Assembly (NCBI RefSeq): GCF_030272615.1
Contig: NC_081414.1
Coordinates: 523,694,137 to 523,758,136 of the forward strand
Direction: 5' to 3'
Source of the DNA: Cryptomeria japonica
Taxonomy: Eukaryota; Streptophyta; Pinopsida; Cupressales; Cupressaceae
Length of the DNA: 64,000 nucleotides
Of this stretch, positions 23,885 to 35,593 are shown piece by piece. The notes beneath the pieces are model-generated. The model worked only from the letters and a program-made list of their open reading frames with translations. It did no database searches and was not told where the DNA came from. Positions within the stretch are counted from its first letter, which is position 1. Each line of letters starts with the position of its first letter. The translations under genes were made by a program, and so were the position numbers.

Positions 23885-25544
23885 ACTCAGGTACTCAAAT
23901 GATTCCTTGGATAAAGGTTTAGTGAAAATATCTACAATCTGTTCTTTAGTGTTCACATAACCAATCTAACTTCATTTTCTTCCACCTTCTCCTTCAAAAA
24001 GTTATACTTAATAGATATGTGCTTTGTCTTAGAATGAAATACTAGATTCTTTGATATATCAATAGCAACAGAGTTATCATAGTGAATAACTACCGGTGCA
24101 TCAAAATCCACCTTTATATCCTTCAACATTTGCTTCATCAATAAAACTTGTCTACAATTAGTAGCAGCATAAACATACTGACCTTCAACAATAGATAAAG
24201 AAGTACATGACTATTTCTTGTTGATCCATGAAACCAACTTCTTTCCAAGAAAGAAAGCTCCACCAAAAGTACTTTTCCGATCATCAACATCTCCAGCCCA
24301 ATCAACATCTGTATATGCACATCAAGTAATGTTATCATCCTTAGGGTACCATAAGCCATATTCTGATGTACCTTGCAAGTATCTAAATATCCTTTTCACT
24401 GCCATCTCATGATTTTCCCTAGGATCACTCTAAAATCCTAAAACAATATAAATGACATTCATAATGTCAGGCCTAGTCTGAGTCAAGTAAAGCAGACCTC
24501 CAATCATAGATTTGTATCTTGTAGGATTTACCAATGCAAAAACATCTTTTCTTGAAAATTTGTCGATTGTAACCATAGGAGTACTTACTGGTTAAGAATA
24601 TCCCATACCAAATTTATTCAACTATTCCTTAGCATATTTAGTTTGATAGATAAAAATACCTTTGTCAGTTTGAGTAATCTGCAAACCTAAGAAAAATTTC
24701 ATCTCACCAATCATAGACATCTCAAATTTTTTCTCCAAATTCTTAGAAAATTCTATGCATAACTAATCTTCACCTCCAAAAATAATGTCATCAACAAATA
24801 CTTAAACAATAAGTATATCATCATCAGTTATTTTATAATATAAATTACTTTCAACATTGCCTTTAGTAAAACCAAGCTTCAAAAGATATTTATCCAACCT
24901 TGCATATCAAGCTCTAGGTGCTTGTTTTAATCCATATAAAGCTTTCCTTAACCTACAAACCATATCTGTATCATCTAATAGTGAAAAACCATCAGGTTGC
25001 TCAATATAAACTTCCTGATCAAGATCCTCATTCAAGAATGCACATTTAACATCCATTTGATAAACCTTGTAGTTTTATAAGCAACATAGGCAAGACATAA
25101 TCTTACAACTTCAATCCTAGCTACTGGTGCAAAAGTTTCTCCATAATCAATTCCTTCCTTCTGAGAATATCCTTTAAAAACCAATCTAGCCTTATTCCTT
25201 ATAACTTTACCATCCTCATTCAATTTATTCCTAAAAACCCATTTAGTTCAAATGAGATTTTTATTTTTATGTCGGGGAACCAAAGTCCATATGTTATTTT
25301 TTTCAGTCTGATCTAATTCTTCTTCCATATCTTTTAACCAAAATTTATCTTTACATGCCTCAATTACTGATACCGGTTCAATTTGTGAAATTAAAGATAC
25401 CTCATTAGTTTCCAATCTTCTTCTTGTCATCACTCCATTGCTCTTATCGCCTATGATTTGATCTTCAGAATGATTCAATCTCACATACCTAGGAGTCTTC
25501 TGACTCTTTGTTCCTCTTCTCTGTTCTTCAGTTACTGTAGAATT
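23885..25544 (-). pseudogene. reverse transcriptase and RNase H of element C (broken)
   Basis: Same frame as gag down to about 25065, where a frameshift occurs; the protein then continues as [12 protein letters not shown]. Motifs in order: WTLVPRHKNKN and [20 protein letters not shown] (about 25140-25270), ALYGLKQAPRA (about 24920), the catalytic FVDDIIFGG (about 24790), FEMSMIGEMKFFLGLQI, then RNase H with VVIHYDNSVAIDIS and HSKTKHISIKYNF (23990-24100) and a shifted C-terminus VNTKEQIVDIFTKPLS near 23920. In-frame stops include TGA 25248, TGA replacing Trp after QAPRA, TAA just before FVDD, and several TAG. The enzyme would copy element RNA in virus-like particles; this copy cannot. Confidence 0.9.
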
Positions 25545-26723
25545 CTATGATGTTGCCAGAGTAACTGGTTCAACTCTCTGTTCTAGTAAAGGTGCTACTG
25601 GTTCAGATATAATCATTTCAACTGCCGGTTCCTTCTCATAAACTCTGATTTGACTTTTGTTCAGCTCATCTACTTTGACATTAGCACTCTCCACAATTCT
25701 CTGTAATCTCTTGTTATAACATCTATATGATTTGCTTTCATTATAATAACCAAGAAATATGCCTTCATGACATATAGGATCAAATTTCCCAATAGTATCA
25801 TCTCTCCTGATATAATATTTGCTACCAAAATTTCTAAAATACGTAACTGTAGGTGTATTGCCAAACCATAATTCATGAGGTGTCTTACCAGTTTCTCTTT
25901 TGATATGTACTATGTTGAATGTATAAACCATTGTACTCACTGCTTCTCTCCAGTAGATATGAGGTAGATTAGCTTCCATCATCATTGTTCTAGCAACATC
26001 CAAGATAGTTCTATTTTTCCTTTCCACAACTCCATTCTACTGAGGTGTCCGAGGAGTAGAAAATTGTCTTCTTGTACCATGCATGTCACAAAAGTTATTA
26101 AACTCTCCAGATGTGAATTCTCCACCATGATCTGATCTCAAACATTTAATCTTCAATCCTGTCTCAGTTTCCACCTTAGCCTTAAAGATTTTAAATTTAT
26201 CAAGTCCTTCATATTTTTCTCTCAAAAAAGTAACCCACATCATTCTAGAATAATCATCAATGATTAGCATGAAATATCTATCACCATGAAAACTTTTAAC
26301 TCTAGTAGGGCCACACAGATTAGTATGAATAAGATCAAGAACATCATTTGATTTATCTTGCGTACTCCTAAAAGAGGTTCTGATATGTTTACCCATTTGA
26401 CATTCTTTACATACCGGATTGTAGGGCTTCATAATCTTAGGTATATCTATAACAGCCTTAGTTGAACAGATCTTCACAATGCAATCAAAATTCACATGAC
26501 ACAACCTTTTATGCTATATCCAACTCTCATCAATCTATGTAATCAAATGTTTCTTCTCACCGAAGTTCAAATGAAATATATTACCTTTTGTCCATGTACC
26601 AGTTGCAATCTCAAAGCTAGATTTGTTAATGATTTTGCATTTTCCATCCTTGAACTATAACTGAAATCCCTTATCTACCAATTGTCCTACACTCAAAAGA
26701 TTATGCTTCAAACCTTCAACCTA
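25545..26723 (-). pseudogene. integrase of element C (broken by TAG codons)
   Basis: GAG-pre-integrase segment (HKRLCHVNFD, CKECQMGK, the zinc-binding part), then the catalytic core: DDYSRMMWVTF with the first Asp, CLRSDHGGEF with the second, and GVVERKNRT with Glu. WREAVSTMVY, TPHELWFGNTP and GIFLGYYNESKSYR follow. All are in one frame interrupted only by TAG at 26655, 26535, 26514, 26037 and 25545. The TAG at 26037 replaces a Gln in the conserved TPQQNG just before the catalytic Glu. Confidence 0.92.
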
Positions 26724-27113
26724 ATAAAAATTGTCAGTATTGTTCTTACCATCCAATGATATAGCTCCTTTTCCTTTAATCATACATGCCTTGTCATCTC
26801 CAAATCTAAATAGTCCACCATCAAATTCTTGCAAAGACAAAAACTTCCCTTTATCTCTAGCCATATGATGTGAACAACCACTGTCAATTACCCATTCATC
26901 TTTGTCTTCAATTTTAGCAACAAGTGCCTTCTCCTCAAGTACATTCTCTTCCAGTACTAGATCATCTTCCTTGATAGCCAATAATACCCATTCCTTCCCA
27001 TTGTCGGATCCACTAGCAGAGTCTTCTTCCAGTTCATTATCGGAACTAGTAATGCCTTCCTCATCCACTATGTAGCATGATTTGACTCTATTTTTCTTGA
27101 ATCTATATTTGTT
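26724..27113 (-). pseudogene. aspartic protease segment of element C
   Basis: Acidic linker followed by WVIDSGCSHHMA, the copia protease active site (Asp about 62 residues after the Met at 27068), then FRFGDDKACMIKGKG. It is in frame with gag across TAG 27114-27116 and ends at TAG 26721-26723. Confidence 0.88.
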
Positions 27114-28070
27114 CTAATATCCAGGGTTAGGCTTAAATGATCTTTTAACTCTTTCTTCAAATCTTGAATTCCTTTCAGAACATCTAGATGGAAAATGACC
27201 AATCTTATTACATGAAAAACATTTAAAAGGTGCTTTTCCTTCATACTTACTTCCTATCGGTCCTTTAGGTACTCTTCTAGTAAATAGTTCTTCAAGTTTC
27301 TTAAACTCATCATCTTCTCTCTTCATATCTTCTAATTCATTTGCATATAAAGCTTTCCAGTCTTGCTTACAGGTTGCAAACGTAGATGCATGAAAAGCAG
27401 ATCCAGTCTTCACTGCTCCAGAAGGTCCAAATTCCTCAAGTTCAAAAGTAGATAGCTTCCCAGCCAAGGTATCTATGTTGACAAATGTATTAGCCATTAT
27501 TCTCAACTCATTAATAGCAGTAGCCTTCATTTTGTAATCTGGTGGTAGGGCTCTCAGGACTTTAGAAACAATTTGATCTTCGCTCAGAGTTCCACCACAA
27601 CATTGAATTCCCATAACAGTCTCATTTACCCTTTCCATGAATGCAATAATCCTTTCATCTTCTTCCATCTTTATATTTTCATATCTCACCCAGTAACCAT
27701 CAAGTTTAGCAATCTTCACTATAGGGTCACCTTCATTAAGAGTCTCCAACTTATCCCATATAGCCTTTCCAGATGATTTGTCTGTTAATCCAATTATCTG
27801 CCAATCAGAAAGTGCACACAAGAGGGCTTCTCTTTCTCTACAATCATTCTCAATCTCCTTGTCTAGGTTTTCCAGAGGAGGATTGCCAGATCCTAGATTA
27901 TAGCGTGAGACACCATTCTGTGTGATCTCCCAAACCTCCTTGCCAAGACATCTCAGATGAGTCTCCATTTGAATCTTCCATACTATGTATTTTGTTCCAT
28001 CAATCCTCGGAATATCCCTTCGAAAGATAGCTCCAGAAGATCTTGATGAACTTGAACTGTTAGATGCCAT
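27114..28070 (-). CDS. gag of element C (318 codons)
   Basis: Uninterrupted ORF, the best-preserved part of C. The N-terminus IPRIDGTKYIVWKIQME is the copia gag (UBN2/retrotran_gag type) start. A middle part includes the conserved KIAKLDGYWVRYENIKM region and LRALPPDYK. One CCHC knuckle, CFSCNKIGHFPSRC, occupies residues 284-297. Gag packages element RNA. The ATG at 28070 lies about 46 bp inside the primer site. The frame ends at TAG directly upstream of the protease, probably a mutated sense codon. Confidence 0.9.
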   Translation of the reverse strand: MASNSSSSSRSSGAIFRRDIPRIDGTKYIVWKIQMETHLRCLGKEVWEITQNGVSRYNLGSGNPPLENLDKEIENDCREREALLCALSDWQIIGLTDKSSGKAIWDKLETLNEGDPIVKIAKLDGYWVRYENIKMEEDERIIAFMERVNETVMGIQCCGGTLSEDQIVSKVLRALPPDYKMKATAINELRIMANTFVNIDTLAGKLSTFELEEFGPSGAVKTGSAFHASTFATCKQDWKALYANELEDMKREDDEFKKLEELFTRRVPKGPIGSKYEGKAPFKCFSCNKIGHFPSRCSERNSRFEERVKRSFKPNPGY

Positions 28071-28115
28071 AGAATCTTTCTGCGAGTGGTTAATCTTTCT
28101 ATAGAGAGGACCAAA

Positions 28116-28129
28116 GCTCTGATACTAAT
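28116..28129 (-). other. primer-binding site of element C
   Basis: Minus-strand AGTATCAGAGC three bases from the LTR end TCTAACA. It matches the standard copia TGGTATCAGAGC (initiator Met tRNA) with one or two changes. Confidence 0.88.
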
Positions 28130-29307
28130 TGTTAGACATTTCAGATAACCAGAAGACAACTGAGAGGGGGGGGTTGAATCAGTTGTCACAGATTACCAGA
28201 AGCATTAGCAATTTAAACTTTTAATACCGGAACCCAAAACAATAATATTGGAATAGAAGTTAAACCAATTAAGCATAAATAGTAATTATAGAATAAAATC
28301 CATCCACACAACACCAATATTTGTACGTGGAAAACCTGGTAAAGGGAAAAACTACAGTGGGAAGCCTACCCACAGTTAGATAATACTTGTAGAGTAAGTA
28401 TGCAAATTACAATGAAGGGGCATGAACTTGCAGGAAGGACAACAACCAAGAGTACACTACTCATCACAAAAGGAGTCACACTGACTACATATAAATCCAT
28501 ACTACAATCCAGAGAAGTGTTGAAATGCGAAAGATAGCATCTCCTATAGCAAAGTACAATTTCGGTTAAGCTCAATACTGGAGGACTAAATCCTCTTACA
28601 TAAACCCAATTCAATCTCCAATGATCGACCAACTCCTCTGCTTGAATGATATTACATTATTCGCACATTACATTCCTTGACCATGACCTCTTACATTAAC
28701 CATGATGATCCACAATGAGATCTTACATCTATTTATACAAACCCTCGACCATATACAATCGGGTCGGCTACCAGACAATAAACCAATTACATAAGTACAA
28801 ACCATGTCATCTTTAGACCAAACAAGTAATATTAATACATAAGACATCCTACAAATACATCAATAGGTCCTGTCCACATGTTACATTAAAGTCGAACCAT
28901 AATCTAGATCAACCGGGACCAAGTATAGGTCCACACGCTTCAGCAATGATCTCCAATTTGCCAAGTCTCAAACATGATCACCAACACCACTTATGCAATC
29001 CATCAAAGATCTCCACCAAAAACTCTGCCGGTGAAACCCTCACCAGAATGAGAAACCAATCTTCTAAGAAAGAAGGATAGAATCCAATCACCAGACCAAA
29101 ACCAACTGATCAAATATAAGTATAAGTAACATGAACAAGCCAATTCAATCATCAGACTATACGAGAGTCTAACGGATCCAAATTAACTAGAAACTACTCA
29201 ACCTACTAGGACTAGAAGGGTGCTGATAAAGCATCCAAACAACTTATGTTGACATCAATGACAAAACATCAATGCAACACATAATCAATTCCAACAAATG
29301 GCCAACA
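28130..29307 (-). mobile_element. 5' LTR of element C
   Basis: Full-length match to 22397-23593, TG...CA ends, followed by the TATCT duplication at 29308-29312. Confidence 0.92.
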
Positions 29308-29312
29308 TATCT

Positions 29313-29474
29313 ATCTCCCCCACTCTCTCTTATTATCTCTCCCTCTCTTATTCTCTCTCCATTTTTTGAGTTGTCACCTTTCTCTCCCACTCTCTCTCTT
29401 GTCTCTAGATTTATCCCCCTTCCCTCTCCACCTCTCTACCTCTCCATCCATGTCTCATTACCCACCTCTCTCTA
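29313..29474. repeat. pyrimidine-rich tract between elements C and D
   Basis: 162 bp of C/T-biased sequence, a continuation of the tract at 21940-22391. Confidence 0.85.
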
Positions 29475-29479
29475 TCCCC

Positions 29480-32230
29480 TGTTAGACACAATACACCACT
29501 GAGAGGGGGGTGAATTAGTGGTTGTCAATCTTTTCCATTTAACTATCCTATGTGTGTATACCGGTTACCATACTACTACTTAGTGGGTTTACTGGTAAGA
29601 TAAATCAAGACAATGCAATGCAAGAATACATAAGGGCACATCCCATAACACCAGTATATACGAAGAAAACCCAAGATGGGAAAAACCTCAGTGAGAAATG
29701 CTGTTGGAGTCTACTGCTCCAATCCAACCTCACAATGAAACACTTCGGTTACAAAATTTAGGGCACCAACCCAAGGAGTACCACTCCTGCAGTTTATGGG
29801 CACCAACCCAAAGGACCTACAACCCCTATTGTTTATGGGCACCAACCCAAAGGAGCTACAACCCCTGCATCGAGCACCAACCCAGTGATCTTCAAAGAAT
29901 CATTATCAAATACAAAAGTAATAACCTGTTACAAGTGAATCTTGCAACCACTGCATATAATCTCTCTACCAGTATCACGCCTTCACTATCTTACCGGTTC
30001 TCTTCACTTCATGTCACTTTGTCTCTCTTCAAATTTCTACTAGATCACTATCTTCTTCTCTGTTGCATTCTTTTGTTGCTGCCATTCTCCACCAATTCTA
30101 TCTTTTGCCGGTTCCTTCTTGCCTATTCTGCACTCTACTGCAACTCTTCTCTACCAGTTTTTTCACCATCAGTATACTTCTCTCATAGACTCACTTGCAG
30201 ACTACTGGTTCCTCACTAGTGCTAGTTGATCCTCTCAACTTGATTCTCACTTGCACACACTCAGTCTCTTTTCAGATACTTGTTGAGTACTTGAGTGATT
30301 TTCTCTCATATGCAGAAGAAACACTCTCCCCTTCAGTAGCCTATTGGTTGCTTTACCCTCACCACTTAAACCTTCACCAAGACATATTGTCGATTGTCTC
30401 TCTGCTTCTCGACCTCTATAATCCTCTGTAGATATCACACTTCATCTACTTCTCTATTTTCCCTTGTGCATCACTTGGCAACATCTCTCTCTCTAAGGTA
30501 TCAACAACATCTATCTTCGATCTGCATATTTCTAATTAGACATTCCCACCAAAAGCAACATTCAAACTTGGCATCATAGGGTTTCTTCCACTGATCAAGA
30601 GGAACATAAAATCCAATAAGATCTTATTCGATTTGTTCTTGGAAGACAACTATCTACACATCACCACCATTAACGTTCCTTCCAATACGCATTTGCTAAA
30701 CTTAGCAAACATGGACAGTCAGTCGACGAGACACAAGATCAATCACCATAAATGGTTCTACAGATTTCATCACCAACTTCATTTTGCATCTGGACACTCT
30801 GCATCGATCGATGCATCCCATTAACCTCCTTTGTTAAACCTTCCTTGAGTTGCACACCTCTATAATACATCCCATTCTTTATGGGGTCTATATTTAATGT
30901 TGACCAACTCTGCAATAACCTCATTGGTGCACACTCCATCTACCATTACATGAATGTCTGCCACCTTGACTCCATGTGGCACCTTTGTCGACATCCACCT
31001 TATCCAGTACCTCTGTGTCTATTTAAACAGGATCACCGACCAAACACTCAACTGATCCTTCCTTTTTGTCGGTTCACTAACCCTGCCAGTATCTCACACT
31101 TTACCAGTTTCCCTTCATGTCTGTACTTTGTTGATCTGTCAGTGGAACCCCTTAACCATTCTCTAGACATGTCTATCCATAGCATGCACATTCTCATCAG
31201 GTAGGAGCACATCATTTAGCCTATTTTCTTCCTTACTAGTTGTCATGCTCACCGGTAGCCATCCTGATGACACCATGTCATCAACCTTCAACTAATTCCA
31301 TCTAAGGCATCTGCACACCAGTTGCATACTCTATCTACAAGTGCTCCACTTTGCCTTCTTCACCATTAGACCGAACATCATCTCAGTCAATTTGTCAAGT
31401 TGACAAAATCATCAATTCTTCACTCTTCCTTTTTTTTCCCGGTGGCATAACATGCCTTCTTTGTCAGTCCAGTGCATATCTTTGATTTTGTGCACTTGAG
31501 GCATTCCTTTGATTCACTGGTGTGAGCCTTCAAACACATACCTTTTCCTCTTCTATCTTATCTCATATAACTATGATGCACACTTTGCATAATAGGAGAT
31601 AAGCTCCACATCCTTGTCATCTGCATAGTGCAATGCACTCATGTGGTTTGCTTGTTTGTGCAACATATCTTCAAACATGCACATGTGATCTGGTGTGGGA
31701 ACTTTCACTGTCAGTCATCTCTTCACATGGTGACTACATCTTTATCTGGTGGGAGTTCTATTGTTTTTCATCCACACAGCATATCAGTGACCTGTACATC
31801 CTTCTCCTCCAATGTTTATGTGATTTAGATAACATTCCGCCTCTTCATCACAAACAACCACCAACATCTTTCTCATCCTGCTTGTACACTGGTCATAAGC
31901 TTTCTAGGTGACAACCACTCACTTGGCTGATTTGTCACATTCATGTCAACACATCACTTACCAATTGACATACTCTCCTTACCGGTGACAGACTGTACCG
32001 GTAACCTGTCCATCTCAATCACACAAGTCTACCACTAACTTGTGTACCCGTGACTCCAATGGTCATTCTTCTGAATGGTAGTCTCTCCCTTACCTTACCA
32101 GTGTTCTCCAACATAGGGTGATATCAAAGATATCTCATCTTGTATTCATCCATGACAATGCTGCTCATACATCTCTTATATCGGTAGTCCTTCTATATCA
32201 GTTGACATCAATGACAACTCAATGCCAACA
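29480..32230 (-). mobile_element. 3' LTR of element D
   Basis: Plus-strand TGTTAGACACAATACACC to CAATGCCAACA, matching 35594-38335. ORFs inside (such as 29698-30219) are not conserved motifs and read through the minisatellite. Confidence 0.92.
29761..29890. repeat. minisatellite in the LTR of element D (4 units; 3 in the other LTR)
   Basis: Units of 35-39 bp starting GGGCACCAACCCAA at 29761, 29798, 29837 and 29872. The 5' LTR has three (about 35875-35970). One unit was gained or lost after insertion. Confidence 0.85.
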
Positions 32231-33705
32231 ATCTCCCCCATTTGCATTAATGTCAACACGTGTAGTATCTAGCATACTACATAATCTCTCTCCTTTGTGT
32301 GATCCAACTCTTCCCCTTTGTATAATCCATGGATTCTCATACATGTAGTATGTGGTATACTACATAATTTTTCTCCCCCTCTGACAATAATGGCAAAGGG
32401 CACTGACAGGATTTATCACCTCCTTGGATCTATTGGTTGTTGTTAGATATTTTTCTCCCCTTTTTCTCTTTACTAGATGCATCTCCTCTTTTGATACCAA
32501 TTGGTACAATTTCTCAAGTTATATCTCTTGAGATGGAGGACTTCAACCATCAACTGACACCAATTGAGCATGCAAAACTGATACTAATTGTTAAAGCTCT
32601 CAATTTGTAGAAGGGTGTGTTAGTGAATACTACTTACTTGTCGGTAAGACTACATCATCTCCCCTTTGATATGCAGAAGTTATTCTGACCCCAACTAGCT
32701 GATATCAAGTGCTGAAGTTGACACTGATACCAATTGTATCTTCTACGATATTGACAGGATGTTCTCCTATGCAGGTAACTCTCCCTTTTTACAGACAACT
32801 CTTCTGGTGATCCAGTTGTGAATTCAATTGAATAGGTTTTGAAATATCTCACAACTTCAGACACATCCAAAGACACCATCACACCGATACATCCTTAGAC
32901 ATAAACATACTGGTACAACCATAAACACTTGCACACCCTCTGTGTCTAGCAAGTCTGATACACATTAGAAAGCATGGTTGTCAACTCCCCCTGAGTTATA
33001 GATCTCAGGTCCATACTGTCGGTTAGGTCCAAAATCAGGGCTCCAAATAGCTCCATATACCAGTTAAGTTGTGCAACTATGATCATATGATTATCTTGCA
33101 GCTCCAATATATCCACCATAGCCTATGACATGATCCTGCATGATCAACAATCGGGCCAACATATGTCATTCAGGTCTTCATAAACACCACCTGAGACATA
33201 GACTCCTTATTCCATGTTGCTAGGGCTAATGCAATGATATTGAACCTCATTGTCTTACATAACCTGCAAGTACCTATTAGCTATCATATCGCTAACATCC
33301 TCCACATACCAATTTCTTTTACTGGTCCATCATCACTACCAGAGCACCTTCTTGTAACTCCTGACATTTTGTATCATTGTGCATCTGATTTTAATTGATA
33401 ATATTCATTCATTGACACATACAGTACTGATCTAAGACTGACCTGTAGGTGTGTAGACAAGCCAACCACTACACACACTTATCTTCTTATTTACTTCCTT
33501 CATACTGGCAATAACTTGTTCTTCCATGTGTCCTTCACTGAGGGGGTGAATGATATGGTCAGTGTACTAGTTCCCCTAAGATCTTGCATCTCCTTTAAGC
33601 CTTAGGAGATATCACCTATGCATTGAATGCACAATTTTGGTCCATGGTTGCATCCTCTTTCTTCTTCTTCCCATTTTCAGTCTTGGGAGAAGGACTTACT
33701 TTCTT
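32231..33705 (-). other. internal 3' noncoding region of element D with polypurine tract
   Basis: Minus-strand AAATGGGGGAGAT at 32231-32243 directly precedes the 3' LTR. The rest, about 1.4 kb where pol would lie, shows no protease, integrase or RT motif in any frame. Confidence 0.7.
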
Positions 33706-35577
33706 CTACAGATAGGTCCTTTCATTTCCAGAATCTGCATCACAATTGAAAGTAGTGCTATAGTAGCACACAACATCCATCCCAACTTCATGATTGGTGA
33801 ATCTCTTAACATACCGATTTGAACTTCCTTTTCTGATCATGCCATTGTAGACAGCTGCCAGTCTCCATGGATTCCTTGCATGAGTAGGAACACTTCTCAT
33901 CATGTTCCCTGCAGGTCTTTGCTGCTCAAATCTTCTATAACTGCTTCTATGTTGAGCATGTTTGTTCCACCGACTGTCATAGGAATGTGAGTTCTTCTTC
34001 CTACATTCATAACTTCTATGACCAAATCCATTGCATTTAAAACATATAACATTTGCATAACTAAGAGAGGGGATATGCATATTTCTGCACTTTGCAACTT
34101 TGTGCTCATGTGCATGGTATCTATGGGAGCCTAAATTGTTTCTCCTAGATCCCTTTCTACAATCTTCTACTTTATGACCATATCCATTACACACAAAGCA
34201 GTAACCAGTAAAGGATGGTATATGACTTACAAATTTATTCTGCCATGCTTGAGGAGATCTTACTGGTTTAGTATGTCCATTTTTTCTTCTCTGGGGATGT
34301 ATCTTGGATTGTCCATACTTTGCAGCTCTTCCATCCATTCTCTACTTTCCCCATAAATGCTTTATCTTGTAGGGAGTAGCATTTCCTTGTCTTCTACCAT
34401 CAGGAGGTCTTCTATGTTGTCTTCTCATGTTATCACGGGTTGTAGTCAGATCAATCTTCTTTCTTGGAGCATTTCTAACCATGAAGGTCTGACCCTTTTT
34501 ATTTCCATTTGAGGAGACAAATTGAATATCTTTGTGGGAGGTCTCCTTGCTTGTAGAGAATTCACCCGGAACATATCCTAATCCTTCAGTATCCTTGGAA
34601 TGTTTTTGCTAATTCAACATTTTGTCCAAGGCTTCAGTGCTGCCATGATATCAATTTCTTACCTTGAGTTCATTTTTCCACTTCTCAAGGTCTTTCCTCA
34701 AATTCTCCATTTCCTCTTTCAGCTTCTGACACTCATTTTCTTTTGTTTCCACTTCTAGCTAGAGATCCTCACATCTTCTCTCCTTAGCATCAAAGAATGA
34801 TTTCAACTCACCAATCAATCCTTTTGCATCTTCTGGTTGAGATGTCAATATGAAGATATTATTATTTGATTCTTCAAGGCATATTCTCAACTCGTTGCAT
34901 TCTTCATGAAAAAAATCTTTGTACCTTTTAAATTCCTTTCTAACATTTTGCAACTCTTCTAATGCACTTACTAGTTCACATTCAAGATCTACTTCAGCTT
35001 CATCTTTGTCATCACTCCCAAACACATCTTGCTAGTGGGATTTGTCTGCCTTGTCACACTCTGATGTGTGCACTTCATTTTTTGTCTCTTGTGCCATGAA
35101 GAGATGAGTTTCCTCTTCATCAAAACTGTAGCAGCTGATCAATCTACTATCAACACCTCCGCATGTGTCTAGTTTGTTGTTCTTCATGCTTCCACAATCT
35201 GATCTAATAGTTCATGTCTCATTCCCATAAAGCTTCTTCAGTCTATCCCATAGACTTTTTGCAGATCTTCACTTATCTACCTATGAGGAAACATCACCAG
35301 TAAGTCCACTAAATATAGCCTTCATGGATTCAACATTGCACTTGGATCTTCTTTCTACTTCAAGACTGGTGGGAGGACTAACTTTGCTAGGGCAGCCATT
35401 TACAATAAACATCCACACATCAAACCCTAGGGAGGATAGGTAGACTTCTATTCTACAACTCCAAATAGAATAGTTTGAACCATCAAAATCCAGAGCTGGG
35501 ATTGACACTAAATAGACCATTGTGTCCTTAAGACAAAATCTACCCAAGCTAGAGAAAACTCTTCTGACTGGGAACAT
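33706..35577 (-). pseudogene. gag of element D with two zinc knuckles (interrupted)
   Basis: One continuous frame broken by about eight stops (TAG and TGA only). The N-terminal part (35281-35577) has SIPALDFDGSNYSIW and WMFIVNGCPSKV, a copia gag start, followed downstream by SLWDRLKKLYGNE. The middle (34759-35025) is an acidic, heptad-rich coiled coil (ELVSALEELQNVRKEF, CNELRICLEESNN). The C-terminal part (33706-34338) is basic and has two CCHC knuckles, CFVCNGYGHKVEDC and CFKCNGFGHRSYEC, with a degenerate one between them (YHAHEHKVAKC). The KGQTFMVRN and GLGYVPG motifs link it to SIRE-type gag. The repeats of the knuckle suggest strong RNA-binding selection in the ancestor. Confidence 0.82.
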
Positions 35578-35579
35578 AT

Positions 35580-35593
35580 GCTCTGATACCGAT
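35580..35593 (-). other. primer-binding site of element D
   Basis: Minus-strand GGTATCAGAGC three bases from the LTR end TCTAACA; initiator Met tRNA type, one base off TGGTATCAGAGC. Confidence 0.9.

Larger units (their letters stand above)
22397..29307 (-). mobile_element. Ty1/copia element C, complete but decayed (SIRE-like)
   Basis: Two LTRs (22397-23593 and 28130-29307) flank about 4.5 kb holding gag, protease, integrase, RT and RNase H in copia order on the minus strand. A perfect 5-bp duplication TATCT flanks it (22392-22396 and 29308-29312). The primer site is of initiator Met tRNA type. RT/RNase H wording such as FEMSMIGEMKFFLGLQI is characteristic of the SIRE/Maximus lineage. Numerous stops and at least two frameshifts make it non-functional. 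The LTRs differ at roughly one base in 14 over their first 160 bp (plus coordinates), so it is old. Confidence 0.93.

Noticed and set aside
29698-30219. 173-codon ORF inside the 3' LTR of element D
   Set aside because: Reads through the LTR minisatellite and the equivalent frame is not kept in the other LTR.
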